Assembly: GCF_900451195.1 (NCBI RefSeq)
Contig: NZ_UGHR01000001.1
Coordinates: 3,038,001-3,102,000, forward strand
From: Iodobacter fluviatilis
GTDB lineage: Bacteria; Pseudomonadota; Gammaproteobacteria; Burkholderiales; Chitinibacteraceae
Direction of reading: 5' to 3'
Length of the DNA stretch: 64,000 bases
Shown here: piece after piece, positions 16,693-24,081 of the stretch
Position numbering within the stretch: position 1 is the first letter of the stretch
Layout: each line of letters begins with the position of its first letter
Translations under genes and position numbers: made by a program
The notes under the pieces: generated by a model
The model's database searches: none
Seen by the model: only the letters and a program-made list of their open reading frames with translations
What the model was told of the DNA's origin: nothing

Positions 16693-17508
16693 TCACTCCC
16701 CTAAGCCCAATTGCCGGCCCAAGCCTAATTCTCTGGCACGCAGGATTAAGCTATTGGGCACTTCTTCGCGCAGCCCGCGTAAAGCGAGAACTGCCGAAGT
16801 GATTTGCACCATGCCTGCCTGCTTAGCCGTTTCGGCAATTTGATGCGGCCATGATTTGGCATTGCGTAAGCCACTGATCGCCAATTTAAGCTGAGCCGCT
16901 TGCTCATTGGCCTGCGCCTTAGTCATCGTTCGTTTGGCTGGCGGAGGCAATAGCACTTGGGTGCTGGCATCCGGAATGGTGCGGTTACTATCCCGCTCTG
17001 CATCCATCCAAGCGGCCACCCATTTGGCTTTTAAACGCCAAGGCTCTTGAATCAGCAAATCATTGCCGATACGTTGTGCCGCCCAAAAGGTGCGGTTATC
17101 CGGCCAGCTTTCTTCCAGATATTGGCGGCGGCGGCTCATCTGGGTAATCGCCAGCTGCATCCGCACTTCGATATCGATCTCAACGGTTTGGCGGCACGCC
17201 ACCTGAAACTTATCCAAATCTGGTGCTCCGTATAAAAACTTGGCGGCCATGCCGCGAGCAATCTCTTCTCCTGAAAACCCTGCCAGCTCTTCGGCCCACA
17301 CCGTTTTTGCGTTCTCAATGCCGGTATCGCGCTCTTCGGTATTGCCATCCATCAGCGTGACTTCAAAGCTTTCGCCAGAGCGGAATTTATCTACAAACTG
17401 GTTACCAAAGCGCCCGTGCATCTTTCTAAAAATCTTCTCGACCCAAGCCAGTGGCAAGGCGTGACTTTCAGTTAATCGTTGTGTATTCAGCGTTGACTGT
17501 ACGTTCAT
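16693..17508 (-). CDS. Replication protein P-like (first copy)
   Basis: The product is 271 residues from MNVQSTLNTQRLTESHALP, with AGGAGG upstream. A P-like core is visible: VEKIFRKMHGRFGNQFVDKF, WAEELAGFSGEEIARGM, DLDKFQVACRQTV, RTFWAAQRIGNDLLIQEPW, and a C-terminal KAQANEQAAQLKLAISGLR. The order helix-W-x(n)-F-CR-x(n)-W mirrors lambda P. It overlaps the O-like gene by 41 bases, the usual O-P coupling. Function by analogy: helicase loader. Confidence 0.6.
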   Translation of the reverse strand: MNVQSTLNTQRLTESHALPLAWVEKIFRKMHGRFGNQFVDKFRSGESFEVTLMDGNTEERDTGIENAKTVWAEELAGFSGEEIARGMAAKFLYGAPDLDKFQVACRQTVEIDIEVRMQLAITQMSRRRQYLEESWPDNRTFWAAQRIGNDLLIQEPWRLKAKWVAAWMDAERDSNRTIPDASTQVLLPPPAKRTMTKAQANEQAAQLKLAISGLRNAKSWPHQIAETAKQAGMVQITSAVLALRGLREEVPNSLILRARELGLGRQLGLGE

Positions 17509-18412
17509 GTCGGCCCTCCTCAAATGATCCAAAGATGGAACGCACTGCTGGAGCGCGCCCTTTATGCCCGCCTTGGGCTAATGATTGTTTTGCTGACGGT
17601 TTTAAGCGTTGCTGCCGCATGATCGCCGCCAGATACAGCGGGCTGGTCGGCATGCCGACAATGGCTTTGGCCTGAAATAAAGCCTGATTAAACTCAGCCT
17701 GACTGGCTTGCTCGGCCAGCCAAGTTTGGTACTGCACCATCGCCTTAGGGCTTTTTGCACTGGCCGCTGAAAAACCGGCCTTCATGGTGATCACCCGCCA
17801 TTGCCAGATCTCGCTGGGCACTTCTGGGATCGCCACATCAATTTTGTTGGCAGGCTTTAAATCATCTTTCACACTGGGCTCATCCAATACTGTTTGAGAT
17901 CGCATAGATGATGAAAAGAACTTAGAGGTTTTGGTTTTATGAACTGGTGAACTATTGATTATGTGCCGCTCCTCCCCGCCCATACTTTGCCCTTCCTCAG
18001 CCCCAAGCCCTTGCTGTGTATGACTTTGCTCGGTCGGCGCTGCTCCTGCCATGCTCCTCCGCTCCTCTGCAGGACGAATGAAGCCGTTTGCGCTGTACAC
18101 GAGGAAAATTTTAAGGCAACGATAGTGCTCACCATGTTGTGAGTCGCGCTGAATTAGCCCCACACGGGTCAGCTTGTCCAGCAGTTCGCGCACTTGGCGG
18201 GTGCTGTAATTCAAGGCTTTAGCGTGTGATCCGGCAGGCGGTAAATAGCCCATCCGTGTGGCTAAGCCACCTAAGGAAACCTTGCTTACTTCGCCGGTTT
18301 CAAAATTGGCCAGTGGCTTTAAATACATCAGAAACAAACGCTGGCAATCCGGGCTTAGCCCTTCAAGCAGCTCCAGCTCAGTTTGCAGATAGGTATAAAA
18401 CGCTTCCCTCAT
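17468..18412 (-). CDS. Replication initiator O-like protein (winged helix)
   Basis: The product is 314 residues. Residues about 20-110 form a winged-helix domain (CQRLFLMYLKPLANFETGEV, SLGGLATRMGY, YSTRQVRELLDKLTRVGLIQRD). A low-complexity Ser/Gln/Glu linker follows (about 115-190). The C-terminal part (SEIWQWRVITMKAGFSAA ... ALFQAKAIVGMPTSPLYLAAIM) is helical. This arrangement is common in phage O-type initiators, where the linker region of the gene often contains the origin. It overlaps the P-like gene 3' and the CII-like gene 5' (4 bases). Confidence 0.6.
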   Translation of the reverse strand: MREAFYTYLQTELELLEGLSPDCQRLFLMYLKPLANFETGEVSKVSLGGLATRMGYLPPAGSHAKALNYSTRQVRELLDKLTRVGLIQRDSQHGEHYRCLKIFLVYSANGFIRPAEERRSMAGAAPTEQSHTQQGLGAEEGQSMGGEERHIINSSPVHKTKTSKFFSSSMRSQTVLDEPSVKDDLKPANKIDVAIPEVPSEIWQWRVITMKAGFSAASAKSPKAMVQYQTWLAEQASQAEFNQALFQAKAIVGMPTSPLYLAAIMRQQRLKPSAKQSLAQGGHKGRAPAVRSIFGSFEEGRHERTVNAEYTTIN

Positions 18413-18885
18413 ACCGCCTCTCTGTGTGCAGTACTGCGAATCACGTTGATCATGGTTTGTAATTGATCCAAGGCCGCATCAAGCTCTAGCAGCTCGCGGT
18501 GTTCCACCTTCCAATCCTCAAACACACCGGCCAGCGTCATCCCCGCCCGTGAGGTTTCAGTCATAAACTGCGCCAGCACTTTATTTGCCAGCTGCTGCGG
18601 ACCATCTGCATGCAGCAAGCCACCCACCGAAACGGGGACAGCCACATAACCGGCCAGCGCCGCAATCTGCTGCACCAGCGCCCCACACTTGGATTCTTCA
18701 ACCAGAGAGAACAGGTGATTCGCCAGATACTGCTGCGAGTGCAAATTAGGATTGGCGCAATTAGCCACCGATGAAGTAGCGCGATCAATGATCTCGCTAA
18801 ACCGACGCACCCCCACTCGGGTCGTCGCCAGCTGCACCGCTTCATTCAATGCTCGATAACGGTCGTTTAATAATTCAGGAGTCAT
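18409..18885 (-). CDS. CII-like phage regulatory protein (CP76 type)
   Basis: The product is 158 residues, helical, starting MTPELLNDRYRALNEAVQL with AGAGG upstream. The pattern (ATTRVGVRRFSEII near the start, NPNLHSQQYLANHL, LVQQIAALAGYVAVPV) resembles the phage regulatory protein CII/CP76 family, which sits between cro and the replication genes. It would activate or tune the lysogeny decision. A terminator at 18981-19002 separates it from cro. Confidence 0.5.
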   Translation of the reverse strand: MTPELLNDRYRALNEAVQLATTRVGVRRFSEIIDRATSSVANCANPNLHSQQYLANHLFSLVEESKCGALVQQIAALAGYVAVPVSVGGLLHADGPQQLANKVLAQFMTETSRAGMTLAGVFEDWKVEHRELLELDAALDQLQTMINVIRSTAHREAV

Positions 18886-18912
18886 GTTTAAACCTCTAAG
18901 TAACTTGGCCAG

Positions 18913-18935
18913 CTTTCTCTTATCGAAAGAGAAAG
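18913..18935. other. Perfect 9-bp hairpin between cro terminator and CII-like gene
   Basis: CTTTCTCTT and AAGAGAAAG flank a 5-base loop (ATCGA). There is no T run on either side, so this is not an intrinsic terminator. It lies in the leader of the CII-like gene, 28 bases upstream of its start, and could be a nut-like antitermination element, an RNA stability element or an attenuator. Confidence 0.4.
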
Positions 18936-18980
18936 AATCCAGTTACATTACTCATTGGGGAGGCGCAGACGCGCCGGCAT

Positions 18981-19002
18981 AAAAAAGCCGATGGGGATCG
19001 GC
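18981..19002 (-). terminator. Intrinsic terminator after cro (tR1-like)
   Basis: On the minus strand GCCGAT and ATCGGC form a 6-bp stem with a CCCC loop followed by TTTTTT. It lies 44 bases after the cro stop and before the CII-like gene, the position of tR1 in lambda. Expression of CII/O/P would then require antitermination or readthrough. Confidence 0.75.
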
Positions 19003-19045
19003 AAAACCATCCAATGGGGATTGGGTGGCAGAGTAAATTTGGGAT

Positions 19046-19261
19046 TCATAATGAAGTCTGGTTCGAATGCGAAACATCAACACGCCTTTGTTGTGCAAAG
19101 TACGTATCAATAACGCGCACATAAGTCTCACGCGGCTCTCTTCCATTTTTGATTCTGTTAATCGTTGGCTGAGGAATGCCGGTTCCTTCGGAAATTTGGC
19201 GTTCCGTAAACCCACGTTCAATCAGTGACAAGAGCTTGTCTTTCGCATTAAAGGTATTCAT
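19046..19261 (-). CDS. Cro-like repressor
   Basis: The product is 71 residues, MNTFNAKDKLLSLIERGFTER, with a helix-turn-helix ERQISEGTGIPQPTINRIKNGR. The recognition helix PQPTINRI is the same as in the divergent cI protein (PQPTINRILLG), as expected for two proteins that share operators. It is transcribed away from cI and starts the early operon. Function: shuts down cI and tunes early genes. Confidence 0.82.
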   Translation of the reverse strand: MNTFNAKDKLLSLIERGFTERQISEGTGIPQPTINRIKNGREPRETYVRVIDTYFAQQRRVDVSHSNQTSL

Positions 19262-19273
19262 GAACGCATGATA

Positions 19274-19335
19274 ATACGCAAACGTATAATTATCAATTCA
19301 AAAACGTATTTAACTAACTCGATACGTTTACGTAT
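19274..19335. promoter_or_regulatory. Three-operator region between cro and cI (lambda OR analogue)
   Basis: Three 14-bp sites share the pattern ATACG-N4-CGTAT. They are 19274-19287 (ATACGCAAACGTAT, perfect arms), 19296-19309 (ATTCAAAAACGTAT, one perfect half) and 19322-19335 (ATACGTTTACGTAT, perfect arms). Start-to-start spacings of 22 and 26 bases suit side-by-side dimers. The last site lies 9 bases before the cI start and the first lies 12 bases before the cro start, so they can control both divergent promoters. Confidence 0.8.
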
Positions 19336-19344
19336 CATTACCCT

Positions 19345-20016
19345 ATGGACCTAAAACTTGCTCTCAGCCTATGGATGCGGGAAAAAAACCTAGATCAAAC
19401 TGAGCTAGGCCGCATTGCAGACGTACCCCAGCCCACGATTAATAGAATTCTATTGGGCGTTACCGGCTCGCCTCGCGGGGATACCCTAAGCAAGATTGCC
19501 AAAGCAATGGATATCTCTATCGACCAGCTCATGCTAGGCCCAAATCAGCAGAAAACTGTTAACCCACAACCACAAGCACCATCAGAAGAGGATTACGCTC
19601 TTATCCCTCAATACAGTAGTAGTGCAGACTGCGGGGCTGGCTTATTCAATGATCACGTTGAAATTAAAGGCGGCATGGCCTTTAAACGAGACTGGATGGC
19701 TCGCTTAAATCTAAAAGAAGAAAACTTGAGCGTTATCTATGCTCAAGGGCAAAGCATGGAGCCAACAATCCGAGAAGGATCTGTCCTACTACTCGACAAA
19801 AGCCAGCGAAAACTTGAAAGCGGCAAGGTATATGCACTCCTTCACGACGGGGACTTCCGAGTAAAACGCCTCTTTAAAAATTACAGCCATCAATGGATAG
19901 TTCGCAGTGATAACGGCGATAAAACGCTTTATCCTGACGAAACAGTCGCCACCTCTGATGACGCAGAACGATTTATGATTGTTGGCCGCATCGTATGGCA
20001 AGGCGGAGAGCTGTAA
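19345..20016 (+). CDS. cI: CI-type repressor, HTH plus S24 autoprotease
   Basis: The product is 223 residues. Residues 15-45 form the helix-turn-helix (ELGRIADVPQPTINRILLG). The C-terminal S24/LexA domain has the nucleophile Ser137 in GQSMEPTI and the catalytic Lys174 in FRVKRLF; a candidate cleavage site is the Cys/Ala-Gly region at residues 96-99. It keeps the prophage silent and self-cleaves under RecA/SOS. No Shine-Dalgarno precedes the ATG, so the mRNA may be leaderless, as lambda cI is. It ends before a strong terminator. Confidence 0.92.
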   Translation: MDLKLALSLWMREKNLDQTELGRIADVPQPTINRILLGVTGSPRGDTLSKIAKAMDISIDQLMLGPNQQKTVNPQPQAPSEEDYALIPQYSSSADCGAGLFNDHVEIKGGMAFKRDWMARLNLKEENLSVIYAQGQSMEPTIREGSVLLLDKSQRKLESGKVYALLHDGDFRVKRLFKNYSHQWIVRSDNGDKTLYPDETVATSDDAERFMIVGRIVWQGGEL

Positions 20017-20047
20017 GCCACACACCACAATCAATACAACCCAACGC

Positions 20048-20074
20048 AAAAAACCGCCATCTGGCGGTTTTTTT
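20048..20074 (+). terminator. Intrinsic terminator after cI
   Basis: AAACCGCCA and TGGCGGTTT form a 9-bp stem with a 2-base gap, followed by TTTT on the plus strand and preceded by an A run. It is 32 bases after the cI stop and insulates cI from the next promoter. Confidence 0.85.
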
Positions 20075-20124
20075 ACGTCTTTGCATGATTTACACCACCA
20101 AAAAATACACACACGCATAAATGA

Positions 20125-20166
20125 ATACGAATTCGCATTGACATGATTTATTCGTTTTCGTATAGT
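20125..20166 (+). promoter_or_regulatory. CI/Cro-controlled promoter (lambda PL/OL analogue)
   Basis: A near-consensus promoter is visible: TTGACA at 20138-20143, a 17-base spacer and TATAGT at 20161-20166. Two operator-like sites overlap it: 20125-20138 (ATACGAATTCGCAT) and 20150-20163 (ATTCGTTTTCGTAT), each one mismatch from ATACG-N4-CGTAT. This promoter should be silenced by CI in the lysogen and fire on induction, driving the three small plus-strand genes. Confidence 0.8.
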
Positions 20167-20227
20167 TGCGGCATCAACAGCAGCAATTCGCGCTCAAGAC
20201 AGGCCGCTACTATTACAGGAAACAACC

Positions 20228-20374
20228 ATGCAAGAAATCAGACTGAATTACGCAACACTGAGCGAATCACTTGATGAATTAAGCACGCTAAAAGCAGCCG
20301 GCTGGACCATGCGCTTTAGTAGTAACGGAGCGGAAATTATTGCCAGGAAGATGCTACAGCAGAGCCCAAACTGA
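20228..20374 (+). CDS. Small early phage protein, 48 residues
   Basis: The ORF begins MQEIRLNYATLSESLDELS and ends KMLQQSPN. AGGAAA lies 6 bases before the ATG. It is the first gene after the CI-controlled promoter at 20138-20166. No family is recognised; a short Leu-rich helix is followed by a beta-like GWTMRFSSNGAEIIA. As an immediate early gene it may be a host takeover or regulatory factor. Confidence 0.6.
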   Translation: MQEIRLNYATLSESLDELSTLKAAGWTMRFSSNGAEIIARKMLQQSPN

Positions 20375-20394
20375 GCCAACAAGCCGAGGCTCTT

Positions 20395-20580
20395 ATGCCA
20401 ACAAATCAGCAGTGGAAAATCCGCTACTACACGGCAACAAAATCACCCAAGCACATCGTCACACTAATCATCAGCGCATCAGGCCCGGCAGAAGCATTAG
20501 CAGCAGGCAACCAATCTATGCGCGATAACCATCAGCTCAATCCCGCCACTTTAGCGGCAACGATTGAACCTGACGGCTAA
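20395..20580 (+). CDS. Small early phage protein, 61 residues
   Basis: The product begins MPTNQQWKIRYYTATKSPK, with GAGG 7 bases upstream. It lies 20 bases after the 48-residue gene and 15 bases before the PrtN-like gene, all in one direction. Composition (ITLIISASGPAEALAAGNQ-like segment) suggests a small alpha/beta protein. No function recognised. Confidence 0.55.
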   Translation: MPTNQQWKIRYYTATKSPKHIVTLIISASGPAEALAAGNQSMRDNHQLNPATLAATIEPDG

Positions 20581-20595
20581 TTCAAAGGAATAAAC

Positions 20596-20850
20596 ATGAA
20601 CACCGCATTTGCACTAATGGCCTGCTATAAATCCGCCCTGATCCCACTGGAAACAGTCGGCAGCGAATACCTAGGATTGGGCAAGCGTGAAGTCAACGAG
20701 CAAGCCGCCCGCAACCGCCTGCCCTTCCCCGCTATCCGCTTAAGCGACAGCAACAAAGCCCCACGCTTTGTACGAGTAGAAGAGCTGGCCAACTGGATAG
20801 ACCATCAGGCAGCGGCCGCGCAAAAGAGCTGGCTGCAGAGCCAAGTGTAA
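20596..20850 (+). CDS. PrtN-family (pyocin activator-like) protein
   Basis: The product is 84 residues, starting after an AAAGGAATAAAC leader. It matches the PrtN family: FALMACYKSALIPLETVGSEYLGLG, RLPFPAIRLSDSNKAPRFV and VEELANWIDHQAAAAQK. PrtN activates pyocin genes in Pseudomonas. Phage homologues are small winged-helix DNA-binding proteins often encoded near integrase, where an excisionase-like role is also plausible. Here it is last in the CI-repressed early unit, so it would be made on induction. Confidence 0.78.
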   Translation: MNTAFALMACYKSALIPLETVGSEYLGLGKREVNEQAARNRLPFPAIRLSDSNKAPRFVRVEELANWIDHQAAAAQKSWLQSQV

Positions 20851-20971
20851 AAACGACTTAATCAACGAAAAAAAACTTATCAATAAAATCATCTAAATAG
20901 ACTTTATCTTATTTTAAGCAACTGCAATTCAATGGCTTTGTACTTACCATGATGTGCGCCCGCATAAGGGA

Positions 20972-21486
20972 TTAGGTGGCTGACCTGTCCTGACAACAGT
21001 AGACACACCTCACTAAAATCCCGACCGCTTGCCTGCTGAATTTTTGTGCAAACGTGGGCGGGGATAGATTGCCCAAGCGCGTGTGGCGCCGCTGGCGATT
21101 GTAAAAAATTTCGATGTATTCCCGAATCGATGCTTCTGCCTCAAACCGGCTGCCGTAACGGTGATGATGCACCAGCTCATTCTTCAAACTACCCCAAAAG
21201 CTTTCCATCGGTGCATTGTCGTAGCAGTTCCCTCGCCGCGACATCGATGCCTGCAAACCAAACTGCTCAATCAGCTTCCGATAGCTATGCGAACAATACT
21301 GGCTACCCCGATCTGAATGCAGGATTAAACCGGCTTGTGGCCGCTTCCATTTCACTGCTTTCCACAGCGCTTGGCCGACCAATTCCTGAGTCATACGTGA
21401 CCCCATGGCATAGCCGACGATCTCACAGGTAAAGACATCCTTGATACCAGCCAAATACAGCCAGCCTTCACCCGTCGGAATATAAG
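20972..21486 (-). pseudogene. IS3 transposase orfB, 3' part (catalytic core DDE, after the intron)
   Basis: This is the downstream part of the orfB integrase-like transposase (rve domain), about 170 residues from YIPTGEGWLYLAGIKDVFTC. It keeps the second and third DDE residues: HSDRGSQYCS (Asp) and the Glu of YDNAPMESFWGSLKNEL. The first Asp lies in VWVSDI at the end of the 5' part, on the other side of the intron. It is only functional if the intron splices. Splicing to keep frame would join GACATCA to CTTATATTCCG. The reading frame runs past the presumed IS end by 9 bases. Confidence 0.8.
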
Positions 21487-23322
21487 GGTGAGTAGACCGG
21501 GGGAATTTCACCCCCAGCCCCTCGCAGAACCGGACGTGAGCCTCTCAACTCATCCGGCTCCCATCATCCAGCCTTCGGCACAAATCCCATTTCCCAATGT
21601 ACAAATGCGTTAGGAAACGCCTGCGCAAGTCGGCCAAGTGCACGCCATGCTCGAGTTTTATGCCGGGCAAGATGCTTGTACTTGCGCATCAACCAGCGCA
21701 CCAGATAGCTATTCATGTGCTTCCAAATGGCCGACATCGCCGAGGCATAAAACCGACCATAATAACGCTGCCAGCCACGCAACACTGTGTTAAACATCGC
21801 CGACAGGTCGTCGAGTTTGCAATCACATTTCAATTGCAAGTGCCATCCCCGTATCGTCTGTCGCATTGCTTTGAGAGCATCACGACTGACTGCCGGTGAG
21901 AAATTCACATAAACTCGGCCATACTTATCCACCGCCTTACGCGGTCGAAACGTATAACCCAGAAACGTAAACTGCACGCAGTCGAACGCTTGCTGCCGAT
22001 TAATATCCTGACAGTAAACGATCTTGGTTTTCTCTGGATGTAATTCAAGCCCACACTGTCGAAATCGCTCACCAATCTTGTCAAGCGCAAATTGTGCTTG
22101 CGCCAAACTCTTACAATGCACCACGCCATCGTCAGCGTAACGACAAATCCGTACGCTGCGCAGATGCTGTTTAACCCACACATCAAAGGCGTAATGCAAA
22201 AATAAGTTGGCCAGCAGCGGACTGACTACGCCACCTTGCGGTGTACCGCGTGTTCGCGCCAGAATTTGACCGTCTGCAGTTTGCATCGGCGCTTTAAGCC
22301 AACGCTCGACATACAGTAAAATCCATGGCGTTTTACAGTGCTTCTTAAGCGCACGCAGGAGTAAATCATGGTCGATGTTATCGAAAAGCCCTTTTATATC
22401 GAACTCCAGAACCCAGTCGTACTCCCAATTTCGCCGCCTTACCAAGGCAATCGCATCGTGCGCTGAGCGCCCGGGACGATAACCATAGGAATTGGGGTGA
22501 AATAGTGGATCAAGCTCTGGCTCAAGCAAAAGCTTGGCCGCAGTTTGCGCCACCCGGTCTGCCACCGTCGGTATACCCAGCATGCGTACTCCCCCTGATT
22601 TCTTGGGAATCGCAACACCTTTGACTGCCGGCGGGAAATAACTACCCGAACCAAGCCGATTCCAAAGTTTATACAGGTTGTCACTCAAGTTAGACTCAAA
22701 TTGTGCAATCGACTCCTGATCGACGCCAGCGGCTCCGCCGTTGGCTTTTACACGTTGAAAAGCTCCCCAGATTAACGCTTTGGGAATGTCATAAGGCTTG
22801 GTCATGGCCGAGTACTCCTCCCACTTGCGTGGTTGACACCCAACCAGACCGGGATGACGCAGCCCCTTCGCTCCACCGCCATTACAGCGGTTTCATCACT
22901 ACTACGAGCTGCTCCGCCCCTTGGTGGCGCATCGCTACTATCAGCCTCGCCTTGTCGGCTTGTGCTTTTCGCTTGCCATCGCCACCGAAGGTTCCCGCAG
23001 TTCAACATAAGAGCCCGGATTACGCTGACGCTGCCTCTATGCCGGACACCGCTTGACCCGTAAGCAGGTAACGGCCAAGCTAATCCCGGAGCAACATCAC
23101 TCCCCGGTTTTGATGTCATCTGAACACTTTCGACACTTGAACGGCAGTTCACGGTTGTTCGCCTTCATTAATCCATACCTGACGCCTCAACGGACGCCTT
23201 TTCCGTAACGCTCACGACACAAGCTTTTGACTTGTGCCGCTTACGGTGGTTTGCCACCTGCTCCTGCAAGCCGATGGCGAGGGGCCATACCCTCATCTCT
23301 TACGCCGCTTGCTGCGGCACAC
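21487..23322 (-). mobile_element. Group II intron inserted in the IS3 transposase
   Basis: The intron starts at 23322 with GTGTG (consensus GUGYG) directly after the transposase sequence GACATCA. The 3' end carries a domain V-like hairpin (GAGCCGGATG ... CGTCCGGTTC, about 21532-21565), then a domain VI-like stem GGGGGTGAAATTCCCCC with a bulged A, and ends near CTACTCAC at 21487/21488. Length is about 1.84 kb, with the ORF in domain IV. The exact 3' base is uncertain by one or two positions. It is a self-splicing retroelement. Confidence 0.88.
21564..22805 (-). CDS. ltrA: Group II intron reverse transcriptase/maturase
   Basis: The product is 413 residues. RT motifs are intact: IPKKSGGVRMLGIPTVADRV, FDIKGLFDNIDHD, TPQGGVVSPLLANL and the catalytic RYADD at 222-226. 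A maturase (GIIM/X) region follows: FTFLGYTFRPRKAV, ... LSAMFNTVLRGWQRYYGRF. There is no C-terminal HNH endonuclease domain, so mobility would rely on replication forks or single-stranded targets. It promotes splicing and retrohoming of the surrounding intron. Confidence 0.93.
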   Translation of the reverse strand: MTKPYDIPKALIWGAFQRVKANGGAAGVDQESIAQFESNLSDNLYKLWNRLGSGSYFPPAVKGVAIPKKSGGVRMLGIPTVADRVAQTAAKLLLEPELDPLFHPNSYGYRPGRSAHDAIALVRRRNWEYDWVLEFDIKGLFDNIDHDLLLRALKKHCKTPWILLYVERWLKAPMQTADGQILARTRGTPQGGVVSPLLANLFLHYAFDVWVKQHLRSVRICRYADDGVVHCKSLAQAQFALDKIGERFRQCGLELHPEKTKIVYCQDINRQQAFDCVQFTFLGYTFRPRKAVDKYGRVYVNFSPAVSRDALKAMRQTIRGWHLQLKCDCKLDDLSAMFNTVLRGWQRYYGRFYASAMSAIWKHMNSYLVRWLMRKYKHLARHKTRAWRALGRLAQAFPNAFVHWEMGFVPKAG

Positions 23323-23710
23323 TGATGTCACTCACCCAGACTTGGTTCGGCTCAGTGGGTTTAAATTCCTGATTTAGCAAGTTATCTGCGACCGGCAGAG
23401 TGTGGTTTGAGTTCGTCGTCGCTTTGAATTTACGCTTTTGGATGCAACGAATACCTTCTTCACGTCGCAGCCGGGCGATCCGGTCACGACCCGCTTTAAT
23501 TCCTTCTTCTGCCAGTTCCTCCTGCAAGCGCTTGGCGCTATAAGTCCGGCGAGTCTTGTTGTGTGCGGCCCGAATCTCTACCCGTAAACGCTCATTCTCT
23601 AGCGAACGGCGACAAGGTGGTCGCTTCTGCCAAGCGTAAAAACCACCGCGAGATACTGCCAAAACCCGGCACAAAAGCTTGATCGGATATTGAGCTTGCC
23701 ATTGCTTCAC
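23323..23710 (-). pseudogene. IS3 transposase orfB, 5' part (before the intron)
   Basis: This carries the N-terminal region of orfB: MKQWQAQYPIKLLCRVLAVS, RGGFYAWQKRPPCRRSLENE, the HTH_21 region TYSAKRLQEELAEEGIKAGRDRIARL and NQVWVSDI, where the first catalytic Asp sits. It is cut right after GACATCA by the group II intron. The join to orfA also looks imperfect: the A6 slippage frame of orfA (KKSTAYFARESLPGTR) ends in a stop just before the orfB frame opens, so a short deletion may have damaged it. Confidence 0.75.
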
Positions 23711-24026
23711 GAACGCGTACCGGGTAGTGATTCCCTGGCAAAGTACGCCGTCGATTTTTTAAGATATCGCGCTCCATTCGGGCTTCGGCTAGCTCTTTGC
23801 GTAATTGCCGTACCTCGGCCATCAAGTCAGCGGCACTGGGTATCTCGGTCTGCGTAGAAGGGTTTTTGACTGCTTTGCGGGCTTGTGTGACCCAATAGGC
23901 CAGCGTGCTCTGCTTCATATTCAGTCGCGCTGCGGCCTCGGCTACCGAAAACCCCTGCTCAAACACCAGCTTGATCGCTTCCGCCCGAAATTCCGGCGTA
24001 TGGCTTTGCGTTATTCTTTTGCTCAT
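23592..24026 (-). CDS. IS3 transposase orfA
   Basis: The ORF starts MSKRITQSHTPEFRAEAIKLV. It has an N-terminal helix-turn-helix (FSVAEAAARLNMKQSTLAYWV) and a leucine-zipper segment (DLMAEVRQLRKELAEARMERDILKN). The zipper ends at a run of six A, where -1 frameshifting normally makes the OrfAB fusion. Residues after about 100 (RRRTLPGNHYPV...) are probably the unshifted tail and not a conserved domain. It binds the IS ends. Confidence 0.8.
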   Translation of the reverse strand: MSKRITQSHTPEFRAEAIKLVFEQGFSVAEAAARLNMKQSTLAYWVTQARKAVKNPSTQTEIPSAADLMAEVRQLRKELAEARMERDILKNRRRTLPGNHYPVRVREAMASSISDQAFVPGFGSISRWFLRLAEATTLSPFARE

Positions 24027-24081
24027 TTCTCACTCCTGTTGGCTCAAAGTTTACCAAACAAGCGTGTCTACGGAATTCAGG

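Noticed and set aside
18952..19221. 89-residue ORF overlapping cro
   Set aside because: It is in another frame of the clear Cro gene and crosses the post-cro terminator.
21564..22805. Group II RT considered as part of a second defence RT system
   Set aside because: It has a maturase domain and lies between a GTGTG start and a domain V, so it belongs to the intron.
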